Position numbers and translations under genes: made by a program. A stretch of DNA of 64,000 nt from Agarilytica rhodophyticola (GTDB taxonomy: Bacteria; Pseudomonadota; Gammaproteobacteria; Pseudomonadales; Cellvibrionaceae), in assembly GCF_002157225.2 (NCBI RefSeq), contig NZ_CP020038.1, forward strand, positions 2,069,001 through 2,133,000. Direction: 5' to 3'. The notes beneath the pieces are model-generated. The model was not told the origin of the DNA, ran no database searches, and saw nothing but the letters and a program-made list of their open reading frames with translations. Positions 37,470 to 44,849 of this stretch are shown here, piece after piece. The first letter of the stretch is position 1, and every line of letters starts with the position of its first letter.

Positions 37470-37650
37470 AATAGACAAGACACCTATGATATAAAAAATA
37501 TCGAGGTGTCTTATCCGTAATTAACGCTCTGACTTGATTAGTTTCGCGAAAACCAATTTATCAATAAGTATCAGTGAATTTGCTAAATTCTAAGCACGGC
37601 ACATTCTCTCTATTCTTGAGAACGAGAGGAAAGAGTATTACTTTTAAAGA
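37470..37650 (+). repeat. Repeat R2, copy 3
   Basis: Starts ATAGACAAGACACCTATG and has the AAGACACCT/AGGTGTCTT-type hairpin with one change in the right arm (GAGGTGTCTT). It ends AAAGAGTATTACTTTTAA, like copy 1. It follows the IS fragment directly. Confidence 0.75.
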
Positions 37651-37651
37651 C

Positions 37652-37746
37652 AATAAACAAGACACCTATGATATATAAACTATCAAGGTGTCTTATCCAT
37701 AATTCACGCTCTGACTTGATTAGTTTTGCAAAAACCAATTTATCAA
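37652..37746 (+). repeat. Repeat R2, copy 4 (right side missing)
   Basis: The first half of R2 including the hairpin, cut at TTTATCAA and replaced by R1 copy 3. Confidence 0.75.
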
Positions 37747-37750
37747 GAAG

Positions 37751-37930
37751 AAAAAATAGGGTCAGGTTTTGTCTTTTGCCCTCTGAGTTTATGTTTATAA
37801 ATTAAAGAATTTTAGGCTTTAATATTCTTTGGTTAAGTAGCTCGCATAGCGAGCTACTATTAGTTTTCAAGCTGATTTTTCTCGTTGATATTTTCCGTAT
37901 TAAACGAAATATCTATTTTAAACACAATAG
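37751..37930 (+). repeat. Repeat R1, copy 3
   Basis: Begins AAAAAATAGGGTCAGG, with hairpin GTAGCTCGC-ATA-GCGAGCTAC near 37837-37857 and the end CTCGTTGATATTTTCCGTAT. It joins the core with the same CTACGAC hybrid as copy 2. Confidence 0.8.
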
Positions 37931-37958
37931 CTTTACCTACGACCACTTTGATCGCCCC

Positions 37959-39059
37959 GTGCACATCACCAGTGCTAATCTAGATGCGCGTTACAGCTAC
38001 ACCTCCGACGGCCGCCGCCTCTCAAAAACCGTTAATGGCACCACCACCTATTACTTATGGGACGGCACACAACTTATCGCCGAATACCAAAACCTCAACA
38101 ACCAATGGCAACAAACCCGCCGCTACGACTACCTACCGGGTGCCACCACCCCACAACAAATGGTCGACACCACCGGCGTCTACACCATTATTAGCGACCA
38201 CCTCGACACCCCAAGCCTGATGCTTAACGATCAAAACCAAGTCGTCTGGCGCCAATACGCCACCGCCTTCGGCGAAGCCTCCATCGATAACGACGTCGAC
38301 GGTGACGGCACACACGTGACCATGAACTTCCGATTCCCCGGACAATACTTTGATCAAGAGACCGGGACCCATTACAATTACTTTAGGACGTATGACCCGA
38401 GGTTGGGGAGGTATTTGCAGAGTGATCCGATTGGGTTGTTAGGCGGAGTAAATACGTATGCTTATGTTGGTGGTAATCCATTAAAACTTATTGATCCTTA
38501 TGGGTTGAAATTTTGTCTCCCTGGCTGGGTTGTTGCTGGATTGAGTGGTGGCATAGGCGGCGCTGTTTCTGGAGGGCTAATCGGAGGTTTAGCCACAGCA
38601 CCAACTGGTTTAGGTGCTTTAGCTGGATTAGTTGGCGGAACTTTAGGAGGATTTGCTGCGGGCTTTTTTACAGGTGCAGTTACTTACCAAGCTACTCAAG
38701 CTCTTGGCCCAGGTGCCGGAGCAATAGTAGGCGCAGCTTATAACGGGAATATAAGCCACGGCAGTGGTGCATCAAATACCTATGGTACATTTGTAAGTAT
38801 CGTTGTTACCAATGCTACTGGTGCTTTAGTTCAATCCTCAGCTCAAGGAAATCAATCAGTTATAAATGCATCCTCTGTTTTATCTGGGGCTATTGGCAGT
38901 ATGACTGGAGCTGTTGCCGCTGGTGTTGTTGGGGGGAGCTTACATGGAGGGGTTGGATTAGCCGGGTTAGCAGGAGGAACTATTGGTGGAGTAGCTGGTG
39001 CAGTTCTTTCAAATATACAATGTAAATCAACCAACTCAGGAAATAATTGTGGACCGTGA
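37959..39059 (+). CDS. Orphan Rhs tip 5 with core
   Basis: 366 aa from GTG 37959 without ribosome site. The core part is nearly identical to tip 4 and to the full Rhs gene, ending [11 protein letters not shown]. The tip starts KFCLPGWVVAGLSGGIGG, as in tip 2, then runs through Gly-rich hydrophobic segments (LVGGTLGGFAAGFFTGAV, then GVVGGSLHGGVGLAGLAGG) and ends with two Cys (IQCKSTNSGNNCGP). The end overlaps the next gene. Probably a recombination donor or a silent former tip. Confidence 0.75.
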   Translation: MHITSANLDARYSYTSDGRRLSKTVNGTTTYYLWDGTQLIAEYQNLNNQWQQTRRYDYLPGATTPQQMVDTTGVYTIISDHLDTPSLMLNDQNQVVWRQYATAFGEASIDNDVDGDGTHVTMNFRFPGQYFDQETGTHYNYFRTYDPRLGRYLQSDPIGLLGGVNTYAYVGGNPLKLIDPYGLKFCLPGWVVAGLSGGIGGAVSGGLIGGLATAPTGLGALAGLVGGTLGGFAAGFFTGAVTYQATQALGPGAGAIVGAAYNGNISHGSGASNTYGTFVSIVVTNATGALVQSSAQGNQSVINASSVLSGAIGSMTGAVAAGVVGGSLHGGVGLAGLAGGTIGGVAGAVLSNIQCKSTNSGNNCGP

Positions 39060-39315
39060 TCTAGGTAAAAAAAAGTTCTATCAAAGTTTGTTTAAAAGGC
39101 TAGCTATCGAAGTGTTTACAATGGCAGTAATTTTTATTGTGGGCATGTTAATTTTTGAGTCAGTCGTTAACTTCTCAACCCAATTTGGGTTTTTATCTAG
39201 AAATATAAGTATTGTGATATGGGCTTGTTTTATTATTTTTCCTATTCTTTACATTTTTAGAAAGTCAATGAAGCTCACAATTAAAGCTGCGCATAATTTT
39301 CAATCGCATAAATAA
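39049..39315 (+). CDS. Small membrane protein, family E copy 2 (probable immunity for tip 5)
   Basis: 88 aa from GTG 39049, which overlaps the tip stop by 11 bp and has AGGA about 8 bases upstream. Two membrane helices (TMAVIFIVGMLIFESVV and ISIVIWACFIIFPILYIF) frame the loop NFSTQFGF, with a basic end. It resembles 33268-33552, just as tip 5 resembles tip 2. Confidence 0.65.
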   Translation: MDRDLGKKKFYQSLFKRLAIEVFTMAVIFIVGMLIFESVVNFSTQFGFLSRNISIVIWACFIIFPILYIFRKSMKLTIKAAHNFQSHK

Positions 39316-39364
39316 ACAACGAAAATAAGATTAGTTTGAAGCTCTCCCAATAAAAAAGAAGAAG

Positions 39365-39543
39365 AAAAATAGGGTCAGGTCTTGTCTTTTTCTCTCTGAG
39401 TTTATGTTTATAAATTAAAGAATTTTAGGCTTCAATATTCTTTATTTAAGTAGCTCGCATAGCGAGCTATTATTAACTTTCAAGCTGATTTTTCTCGTTG
39501 ATATTTTCCGTATTAAACGAAATATCTATTTTAAACACAATAG
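39365..39543 (+). repeat. Repeat R1, copy 4
   Basis: Starts AAAAATAGGGTCAGGTCTTG, with the hairpin GTAGCTCGC/GCGAGCTA near 39450-39470. It joins the core through the same hybrid CTACGAC junction, so the R1-core unit was copied as a block with copies 2 and 3. Confidence 0.8.
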
Positions 39544-39571
39544 CTTTACCTACGACCACTTTGATCGCCCC

Positions 39572-40528
39572 GTGCACATCACCAGTGCTAATCTAGATGC
39601 GCGTTACAGCTACACCTCCGACGGCCGCCGCCTCTCAAAAACCGTTAATGGCACCACCACCTATTACTTATGGGACGGCACACAACTTATCGCCGAATAC
39701 CAAAACCTCAACAACCAATGGCAACAAACCCGCCGCTACGACTACCTACCGGGTGCCACCACCCCACAACAAATGGTCGACACCACCGGCGTCTACACTA
39801 TCATCATCAGTGACCACCTCGACGGTGATGGCACACACATGACCATGAACTTCCGATTCCCCGGACAATACTTTGATCAAGAGACCGGGACCCATTACAA
39901 TTACTTTAGGACGTATGACCCGAGGTTGTGGAGGTATTTGCAGAGTCATCCTTTGGGACAAGTGGATGGGCCGAATACTTATGCTTACGCAAGAAATAAT
40001 TCGCTGATTCATACCGATCCTTATGGTTTATTTGTACCAATAACACCCCAAACGATTGGTGGTACAGTAGGGTTTGTTGTCGGTTTTGGTTACTCTTACT
40101 TTGTTAACGGAAACAGTTTTCTAAACGCACTGTATGATGGCATACAAAGTGGTGCAGCAGGCTTTATTAGTGGTAGAGGCTCGTTATTTCTGGGGTTCCC
40201 TACTGCTGCTGGAGCGAGTGCAATTAGATTTAAGATTGCATGCGGTTCTGTTAATGTTACTAATGCCGCCATAAGTAGTACTTTTGCTGTCGTTGGTGGT
40301 AGTTTAGGGAAGGCATTTGGTGCTTTAGTCCCGCCCAAAATGGTAGTTGTTAAGCGTGGTTTTTTTGGCCGGTTGATTCAAAAAATTGGTCTTATAGGAC
40401 CTAAAAAAATAGATGCTAATGCCGCTTTAAGAGCGAATGTAAGCTCTGGGATAGGGTCAGCTATTGATAACACGCTTGGAGATGTTTACTCAGGTTTATC
40501 AAGTTCTGGCTCTTGTGGGTGTCCTTAA
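39572..40528 (+). CDS. Orphan Rhs tip 6 with deleted core
   Basis: 318 aa from GTG 39572. The core lacks 93 bp (equivalent of 38208-38300 in tip 5), between two TCGAC direct repeats; the frame is kept, so 31 residues are lost, with one extra Ile codon nearby. The junction reads NSLIHTDPYGL (Ser replaces the usual Pro) and RLWRY replaces RLGRY. The tip has Gly-rich hydrophobic stretches plus a basic patch (KMVVVKRGFFGRLIQKIG) and ends SSSGSCGCP, like tip 3. Changes in conserved core positions suggest decay. Confidence 0.7.
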   Translation: MHITSANLDARYSYTSDGRRLSKTVNGTTTYYLWDGTQLIAEYQNLNNQWQQTRRYDYLPGATTPQQMVDTTGVYTIIISDHLDGDGTHMTMNFRFPGQYFDQETGTHYNYFRTYDPRLWRYLQSHPLGQVDGPNTYAYARNNSLIHTDPYGLFVPITPQTIGGTVGFVVGFGYSYFVNGNSFLNALYDGIQSGAAGFISGRGSLFLGFPTAAGASAIRFKIACGSVNVTNAAISSTFAVVGGSLGKAFGALVPPKMVVVKRGFFGRLIQKIGLIGPKKIDANAALRANVSSGIGSAIDNTLGDVYSGLSSSGSCGCP

Positions 40529-40553
40529 AGTAATTTATTTATTCTATGGTGTG

Positions 40554-40759
40554 ATGTTTATGGATATGTATAGTTTAAGTGGGAAAATTACTAATTACTC
40601 TATTTTGTGCTTAATCATAATTATTGTTTTATCTGTGGCGGATCATTTTTTTTAAATGAAGCTTATCGACATATTTTAAAACTCCCAGGTATAGTGGCTA
40701 TGCTCGTATTTTTTTTGGAGTCTTTCTTGGGGTTTCAAAAGGAATATCCGATAAATTGA
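40554..40759 (+). pseudogene. Small membrane ORF with frameshift at a T8 run
   Basis: From ATG 40554 the frame gives 33 residues ending VLSVADHFF at 40655. Shifting by -1 at the run of eight T residues (40644-40651) continues for about 35 residues with a second hydrophobic helix (IVAMLVFFLESFLGF) to TGA 40757-40759. Together they would form a two-helix protein of about 69 aa, like other immunity candidates here, and the gene lies right behind tip 6. A degraded relative of its first part is at 41813-41890. Either a broken gene or slippage; a sequencing error is also possible. Confidence 0.5.
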
Positions 40760-40856
40760 AAAGGTAACGAAGCGAAATCTATATTGGAAAGATGGGAAGA
40801 AATGGGGTTGGGGTTCGCCTTTTTAAGTTTATATTAGTAGCTTGTGGAGGTTGCGG

Positions 40857-41480
40857 ATGCCCTTAGGTTTTTACGTATTCTTATCTATTCTTATTATATG
40901 TTCCTTTTTTTTAGTCCATATTAAAAGAAGGAATGAAACATATTTAAAGAAACTCATCGATATTTCTTCACTTAGTGATCTTGATTTTCAGGATGTATTT
41001 CAGGGAGAAAACGTATTTGAGGAAAGTATTTACGAGAATTTTTACTTGAATAATATTACATCAAAAGTATTTCGTTGCTTTCTTAAAAAGGAAAATAACT
41101 TAGACTTTTGGGTGTATCTTGTTAGTTTAAAAGTTGTCCATAAACAGGCTTCAACCCATAATGCTTTCTGTTTTATCGTAGATACCAAGGGTGACATAGG
41201 GAAAAGCCTGGTGATTACTAAGCTTGATAATAAGTCTTATTTTAGTAGGAAAAATAACGAGAAATTATTGCTTAATCTAGATGATAAGGACTATCGAGTA
41301 TTTGGCAAATCTTTAGATGAGAAATTTATTAGAAAAGTATCTGGTTTTGTCAACGAAAATTTACCAATCTATTTTGAAATACAGAAAGATAAGTTGTTGA
41401 TTGTTTATAGTTTTTCGAAAATTGAGTCTATAAATATAAAACGATTATACCTTAATGTTTGCGGCTTGATAGAAAAATGA
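40857..41480 (+). CDS. Membrane-anchored protein, family C copy 2
   Basis: 207 aa from ATG 40857. One N-terminal membrane helix (FYVFLSILIICSFFLVHI) and a soluble domain end in PIYFEIQKDKLLIVYSFS, as in the gene at 34732. Just before and overlapping the start is the end of a lost tip in another frame, reading C-G-G-C-G-C-P-stop (40845-40868). This gene therefore once followed a CGCP-type tip whose body is gone. Confidence 0.7.
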   Translation: MPLGFYVFLSILIICSFFLVHIKRRNETYLKKLIDISSLSDLDFQDVFQGENVFEESIYENFYLNNITSKVFRCFLKKENNLDFWVYLVSLKVVHKQASTHNAFCFIVDTKGDIGKSLVITKLDNKSYFSRKNNEKLLLNLDDKDYRVFGKSLDEKFIRKVSGFVNENLPIYFEIQKDKLLIVYSFSKIESINIKRLYLNVCGLIEK

Positions 41481-41599
41481 CACTAGGTCTAGGTGGCGCG
41501 ATTTTGCTTGTGTTTGGACAGTTAGTGCCTTGGGTTGACATAATCATGGTCTATATAAAAATCATGCTTTATCTTAAATACTTTGTGATTGTCAAATGA
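41477..41599 (+). CDS. Overlapping 40-aa hydrophobic ORF
   Basis: ATG 41477 overlaps the preceding stop (ATGA) and its TGA overlaps the next ATG, so it is coupled on both sides. It begins MTLGLGGAILLVFGQLVPW and ends MLYLKYFVIVK. It may be a short remnant of a glycine-rich tip or a leader for the next gene. The DNA just before other family A genes also encodes L-K-Y-F-like ends. Weak evidence for function. Confidence 0.35.
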   Translation: MTLGLGGAILLVFGQLVPWVDIIMVYIKIMLYLKYFVIVK

Positions 41600-41793
41600 A
41601 TAAAAAATTAATTACTGTCATTTATTTATTATTGTCTATTACGAATGTAATTTTGACCGCGATTTTAATGGATATGTTTTTTGGTTCAGCGAGTGATGCT
41701 CCTGAATGGGTTAAATCACTTGCTATGATTTATATTGTAATTCCAATGGGACATTCAAGTAAGTTGTTAATTGAAAATTTTAGTAAGAAGTAA
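41596..41793 (+). CDS. Small two-helix membrane protein, family A copy 2
   Basis: 65 aa, aligning over its full length with 31657-31854 (ILMDMFFGSASDAPEWVK compared with ILMDMFWGTASAAPEWVK). This is the closest pair of the family. No intact tip lies upstream. Confidence 0.7.
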   Translation: MNKKLITVIYLLLSITNVILTAILMDMFFGSASDAPEWVKSLAMIYIVIPMGHSSKLLIENFSKK

Positions 41794-41812
41794 TTCGTAA
41801 ATTAAAAGATTT

Positions 41813-42231
41813 ACTTTAAGTGGGAAAATTACCAATTATCCTATTTGTACTTAACTGCAATTGTCGTTTCATCTTTGACGGACCACTAGCGGGTTGGTCA
41901 ATACGTATGAAGCTATATATAAACATCTGGTTGGGGTTGCTGATCCGGCTGCTCCCGCTAATGGGTAGGCTATTGTTGATGTAGTTAACAGTGTTATTGG
42001 AGAGGCATCCACTCAATGCAGCAGAATTACGGATATAGCAATAGGAATATAGTTAAGATCATGGATTGGAACGTTCACTAGAGCATGCAATAGTGTTATC
42101 ATTAGAACCGATGCAGAAGGTGAGTTTGGTATTGGTTTTCTCGATGACCTTGTAACTTGTTTAACAAACATGATGGCATCAAGTCTAGTAATAGAGGGCA
42201 GTGTGGATGTGGCACAATTAATGAGTTATCA
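41813..42231 (+). pseudogene. Decayed Rhs tip cassette
   Basis: It has three recognisable pieces in order. First, 41813-41890 is a stop-ridden copy of the LSGKITNY piece of 40580-40655. Second, about 41888-41968 reads GLVNTYEAIYKHLVGVADPA then stop, a worn Rhs GGVNTYAY...NP....DP junction. Third, a frame ends at about 42229 in Q-C-G-C-G-T, a worn CGCP tip end directly before the family C gene at 42234. The stretch has stops and frameshifts and cannot make a tip. Confidence 0.6.
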
Positions 42232-42233
42232 TA

Positions 42234-42854
42234 ATGCTTATTACCTTATTTTTGTTGTTTTCGCTTTCAATTTGTATTTTTTATCTGATAAAAAAATACA
42301 ATAATCGTCACTTTGTTAAAAATATTTTATTTCTCAATGAGGAATTAAAAAATCAAAAATATTTAGAGTTGAGTGGCGATAATATTTTAAGTCAATGTAA
42401 AATCAATAAATTTGATATTAGTGCAAATATTTCTAGTGTGCCACTAAGTTTTGTTAGTGATGAAAATGTAAAATATTTCGAGTCATTTTTGTGTTTGAAA
42501 CTAGATATAGCTTCTTACCCGAAGATATGTTTTGTATCGATATTGAATTTTAAAAAGGATGTGGAGTTTTTACCACTTCACATAACGAAATCTATGAAAG
42601 GGAAAAATAAATTGATGTCGATTGGTAACACTCCGAAGAAATATCATATATATGGCTCAGAAAAAATCTCTAAAGAGTTATTTTTTAAGGATAATGTAAA
42701 ATTAGTGCTCGAGCATTATCCTGTTGAGTTTCAAGCAAGAGGTGATAGTTTTTTATTTGCTAGGTTTTATGGTGACTTTGAAGAGATGATGAATTTGGAA
42801 GGCTTTATCTCTCTTCGCAAGGAGATTGAGAGTCTATTTTTAATTGAAGTTTAG
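42234..42854 (+). CDS. Membrane-anchored protein, family C copy 3
   Basis: 206 aa. One N-terminal helix (LITLFLLFSLSICIFYLI) and a soluble domain contain YPVEFQARGDSFLFARF near the end, equivalent to the YFEIQK phrase of the other copies. More diverged than copies 1 and 2. It follows a decayed CGC-ended tip. Confidence 0.65.
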   Translation: MLITLFLLFSLSICIFYLIKKYNNRHFVKNILFLNEELKNQKYLELSGDNILSQCKINKFDISANISSVPLSFVSDENVKYFESFLCLKLDIASYPKICFVSILNFKKDVEFLPLHITKSMKGKNKLMSIGNTPKKYHIYGSEKISKELFFKDNVKLVLEHYPVEFQARGDSFLFARFYGDFEEMMNLEGFISLRKEIESLFLIEV

Positions 42855-43007
42855 AGTAACACAATCTCTTTAAATTTTTATTTAGTTTTTCTCATTGATA
42901 TTTTCCTGCCTCAAAAGGCTCGAATGCTGCCCTGTATAAAAGTTGATAACGTTCATTATCCAAAGTAAACTTGGTGGAGATTCATTATTAAATTTTGGAT
43001 GTAACCC

Positions 43008-43187
43008 GTGAAAAATATAAATCTATCATTTGTTGTTTATTTTTTGAGTGCTTTCCCTTTAATTCTAATTATTCGCTATTTTGAACAAAAAACTGAAGGT
43101 AGTTGGTGGACTTTTCTTATTGTTATAATTTACTTAACTGTAGCTAGGTTATTGGCAGGTTATATCGCAAGAAAATATGAAAACTAA
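43008..43187 (+). CDS. Small two-helix membrane protein, 59 aa
   Basis: GTG 43008 to TAA 43185-43187. Helix 1 is LSFVVYFLSAFPLILIIRYF; helix 2 is WWTFLIVIIYLTVARLLAGYI; the end is basic. The size and two-helix plan match the other immunity candidates, but the sequence does not match families A or B. The start codon has only a weak GGAT upstream. Upstream (about 42885-42908) lies a short piece resembling the right part of R1. Confidence 0.5.
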   Translation: MKNINLSFVVYFLSAFPLILIIRYFEQKTEGSWWTFLIVIIYLTVARLLAGYIARKYEN

Positions 43188-43194
43188 TACTTAA

Positions 43195-43394
43195 GTGGGG
43201 TGATCAATACATATGGTGATGCATGTAAGAATCTAATTGGGTTTATTAATCCTACGAGAGTGCTTTTTCCTCAATTGTGTGATGTTTTGTTAAACTGTGT
43301 TAGTAAGATTTTTCGAGATGTTATGTGCTTTACATCGGATAGTACTATGGTCTGTAATAACTACGTCTCATATATAAATATCATGTTACCTTAG
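43195..43394 (+). pseudogene. Remnant of an Rhs core-tip junction
   Basis: The open frame begins GVINTYGDACKNLIGFINP, clearly derived from the Rhs GG(I/V)NTYGYA..NPI.F.DP phrase. It then runs 45 residues to a stop just before the family A gene at 43421. Too short and worn to be a tip; it shows that a tip once preceded that gene. Confidence 0.6.
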
Positions 43395-43420
43395 ATAATA
43401 TGCTATCTTGTAAGTATCTT

Positions 43421-43618
43421 ATGAATAAAAAAGCTATCGCTACCTTATGCTTGGTTCTATCCATTAGTAATGCTTTTCTAGCAAATTTTTTAATGGATAT
43501 TATCTTTGGCAAAGGAAATGCAGCTCCCATATGGGCTGATTACCTCTTTCTTATTTACATTTTAGTACCAATGGGATATGCATATAAGCTAATAATTAAC
43601 AGCTTTGGTAAAAAATAA
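43421..43618 (+). CDS. Small two-helix membrane protein, family A copy 3
   Basis: 65 aa from ATG 43421; an upstream in-frame ATG at 43400 adds seven residues. LMDIIFGKGNAAPIW places it nearest to the copy at 47487. It ends FGKK like copy 1. Confidence 0.7.
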   Translation: MNKKAIATLCLVLSISNAFLANFLMDIIFGKGNAAPIWADYLFLIYILVPMGYAYKLIINSFGKK

Positions 43619-43788
43619 CTATAATGTATGCTGCTGAATAAGTGTTTCGGTACAACAAGTAGGGAGCAGTCGGTGGGTTATTTTAAAGCCTAGTGCGAGA
43701 CTTTATTGGTCAAGAATTAAAAATTATTAATTCTCAATTTGGAAGTTGTGGATGTGTTAAAGTTTGGACAATATTAAGTGATATTTAG
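43619..43788 (+). pseudogene. Tip-end remnant (SCGC)
   Basis: The last part reads NSQFGSCGCVKVW and stops with TAG at 43786-43788, directly before ATG 43789. This is the Cys-Gly-Cys end seen in tips 3 and 6. The rest of the tip is missing. Confidence 0.5.
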
Positions 43789-44331
43789 ATGATTAATAAA
43801 CTAAAATTTTATGTGGAAACTTACCAAGTAGAATTTTCTAGGGCACGTATATTTATTTTTGGATTATTCATATATTTCTTATCGCATGCTATTTTTTATA
43901 GTATGCCACTTTCAAAACCTGATGAGCTAAAGAAGTTGTCAGGACTATTATTGAATATAAAGAAACGCGAAAGAAAAGATGGTTACCCTGGATATGAATT
44001 AGTTATGCAGGGAGAAAAAAGGGTTACTCTTGACCTAATCATCTACAGATTAAAGAGCAAAGAGATAGATTTTTTGACAGACAAAAAAATTATCGTTGAA
44101 TATAATCCGATATTTTTTGGTCTTTATAAAAGGGTGTATTCTGTTAAAATTTATGGTAGCCATTCCTTTTATATTCCCTATGAAAGAATGAGGGATTTGC
44201 ACCTTGAAAGAAATAAAGAGGTTTTAAATTGGCAATATGTATTTATGGTAGTGTGTGTTATCGCGTTTCTACTAGTCCAAATGAGTTTGCTTTTCTTCAG
44301 AAAAAGCAAAACTAACGAAATGCTAAATTAG
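43789..44331 (+). CDS. Membrane protein with central soluble loop (possible immunity)
   Basis: 180 aa. One helix near the N-terminus (IFIFGLFIYFLSHAIFY) and one near the C-terminus (YVFMVVCVIAFLLVQMSLLFF) enclose about 100 residues of mixed alpha/beta sequence. The start follows the tip remnant's stop with no gap. No family recognised and no paralogue in the window. Confidence 0.6.
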   Translation: MINKLKFYVETYQVEFSRARIFIFGLFIYFLSHAIFYSMPLSKPDELKKLSGLLLNIKKRERKDGYPGYELVMQGEKRVTLDLIIYRLKSKEIDFLTDKKIIVEYNPIFFGLYKRVYSVKIYGSHSFYIPYERMRDLHLERNKEVLNWQYVFMVVCVIAFLLVQMSLLFFRKSKTNEMLN

Positions 44332-44377
44332 ATGTGTAATATCGCTACTCTACCAACCAACAAAAAAATAGAGTCAT

Positions 44378-44420
44378 AATATGATCCGAGCTTGGGTAGG
44401 TATTTGCAGAAGTGCTCTTT
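44378..44420 (+). pseudogene. Rhs core scrap
   Basis: The DNA reads ATATGATCCGAGCTTGGG then TAGGTATTTGCAGAAGTG and translates YDPSLGRYLQ, the YDPRLGRYLQ phrase of the Rhs core. The preceding AAAAAAATAGAGTCA recalls the head of R1. Confidence 0.6.
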
Positions 44421-44454
44421 CTAATAGCATGTTTATGAAAAACTTTATATAGTT

Positions 44455-44661
44455 ATGAAAAAAACTAATAGAAAGAAGAGTAAGGCAGTGGTGATGTTAA
44501 TTTTCTGTATCATATTAAGTTTTAATATCTCTGCTATATCTTTTATCGCTTCGTTTTATGATGAAGGTGAAATGTCTCCATAGTTTGGTATTAGTTTGAT
44601 GCTTCTAGTAAGTATATCTCTGAGTTATTTAGGACATTGGTTTGTAAAAAATATGAAATAG
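44455..44661 (+). pseudogene. Small membrane gene with in-frame amber stop
   Basis: ATG 44455 gives 42 residues with a helix (VVMLIFCIILSFNISAISFI) and the loop DEGEMSP, then TAG at 44581-44583. The same frame continues with a second helix (FGISLMLLVSISLSYLGHWF) to TAG 44659-44661. A 69-codon two-helix plan with an acidic loop before -SP- recalls family B. Probably inactivated by one base change. Confidence 0.55.
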
Positions 44662-44849
44662 TGAAGAGTGGGCTCAAGTTTGTATTGTATTTTAAACTAG
44701 ACTAGCGAGACGTAGGCTTAACGTCATATAATTGAATAGCTTGCTTTGTGAACTATTTGAATTTTTACGCTATGTCGTTTTTTATATTTTTTTACAGTTG
44801 ATTATTCAGAATAGTAATTGCTAAAAGCAACTATGATAAATACATTTTT

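Noticed and set aside
33664-37746. R2 units as integron attC sites
   Set aside because: R2 has hairpins and stands near cassettes, but the conserved GTTRRRY/RYYYAAC ends of attC sites and an integrase are not seen.
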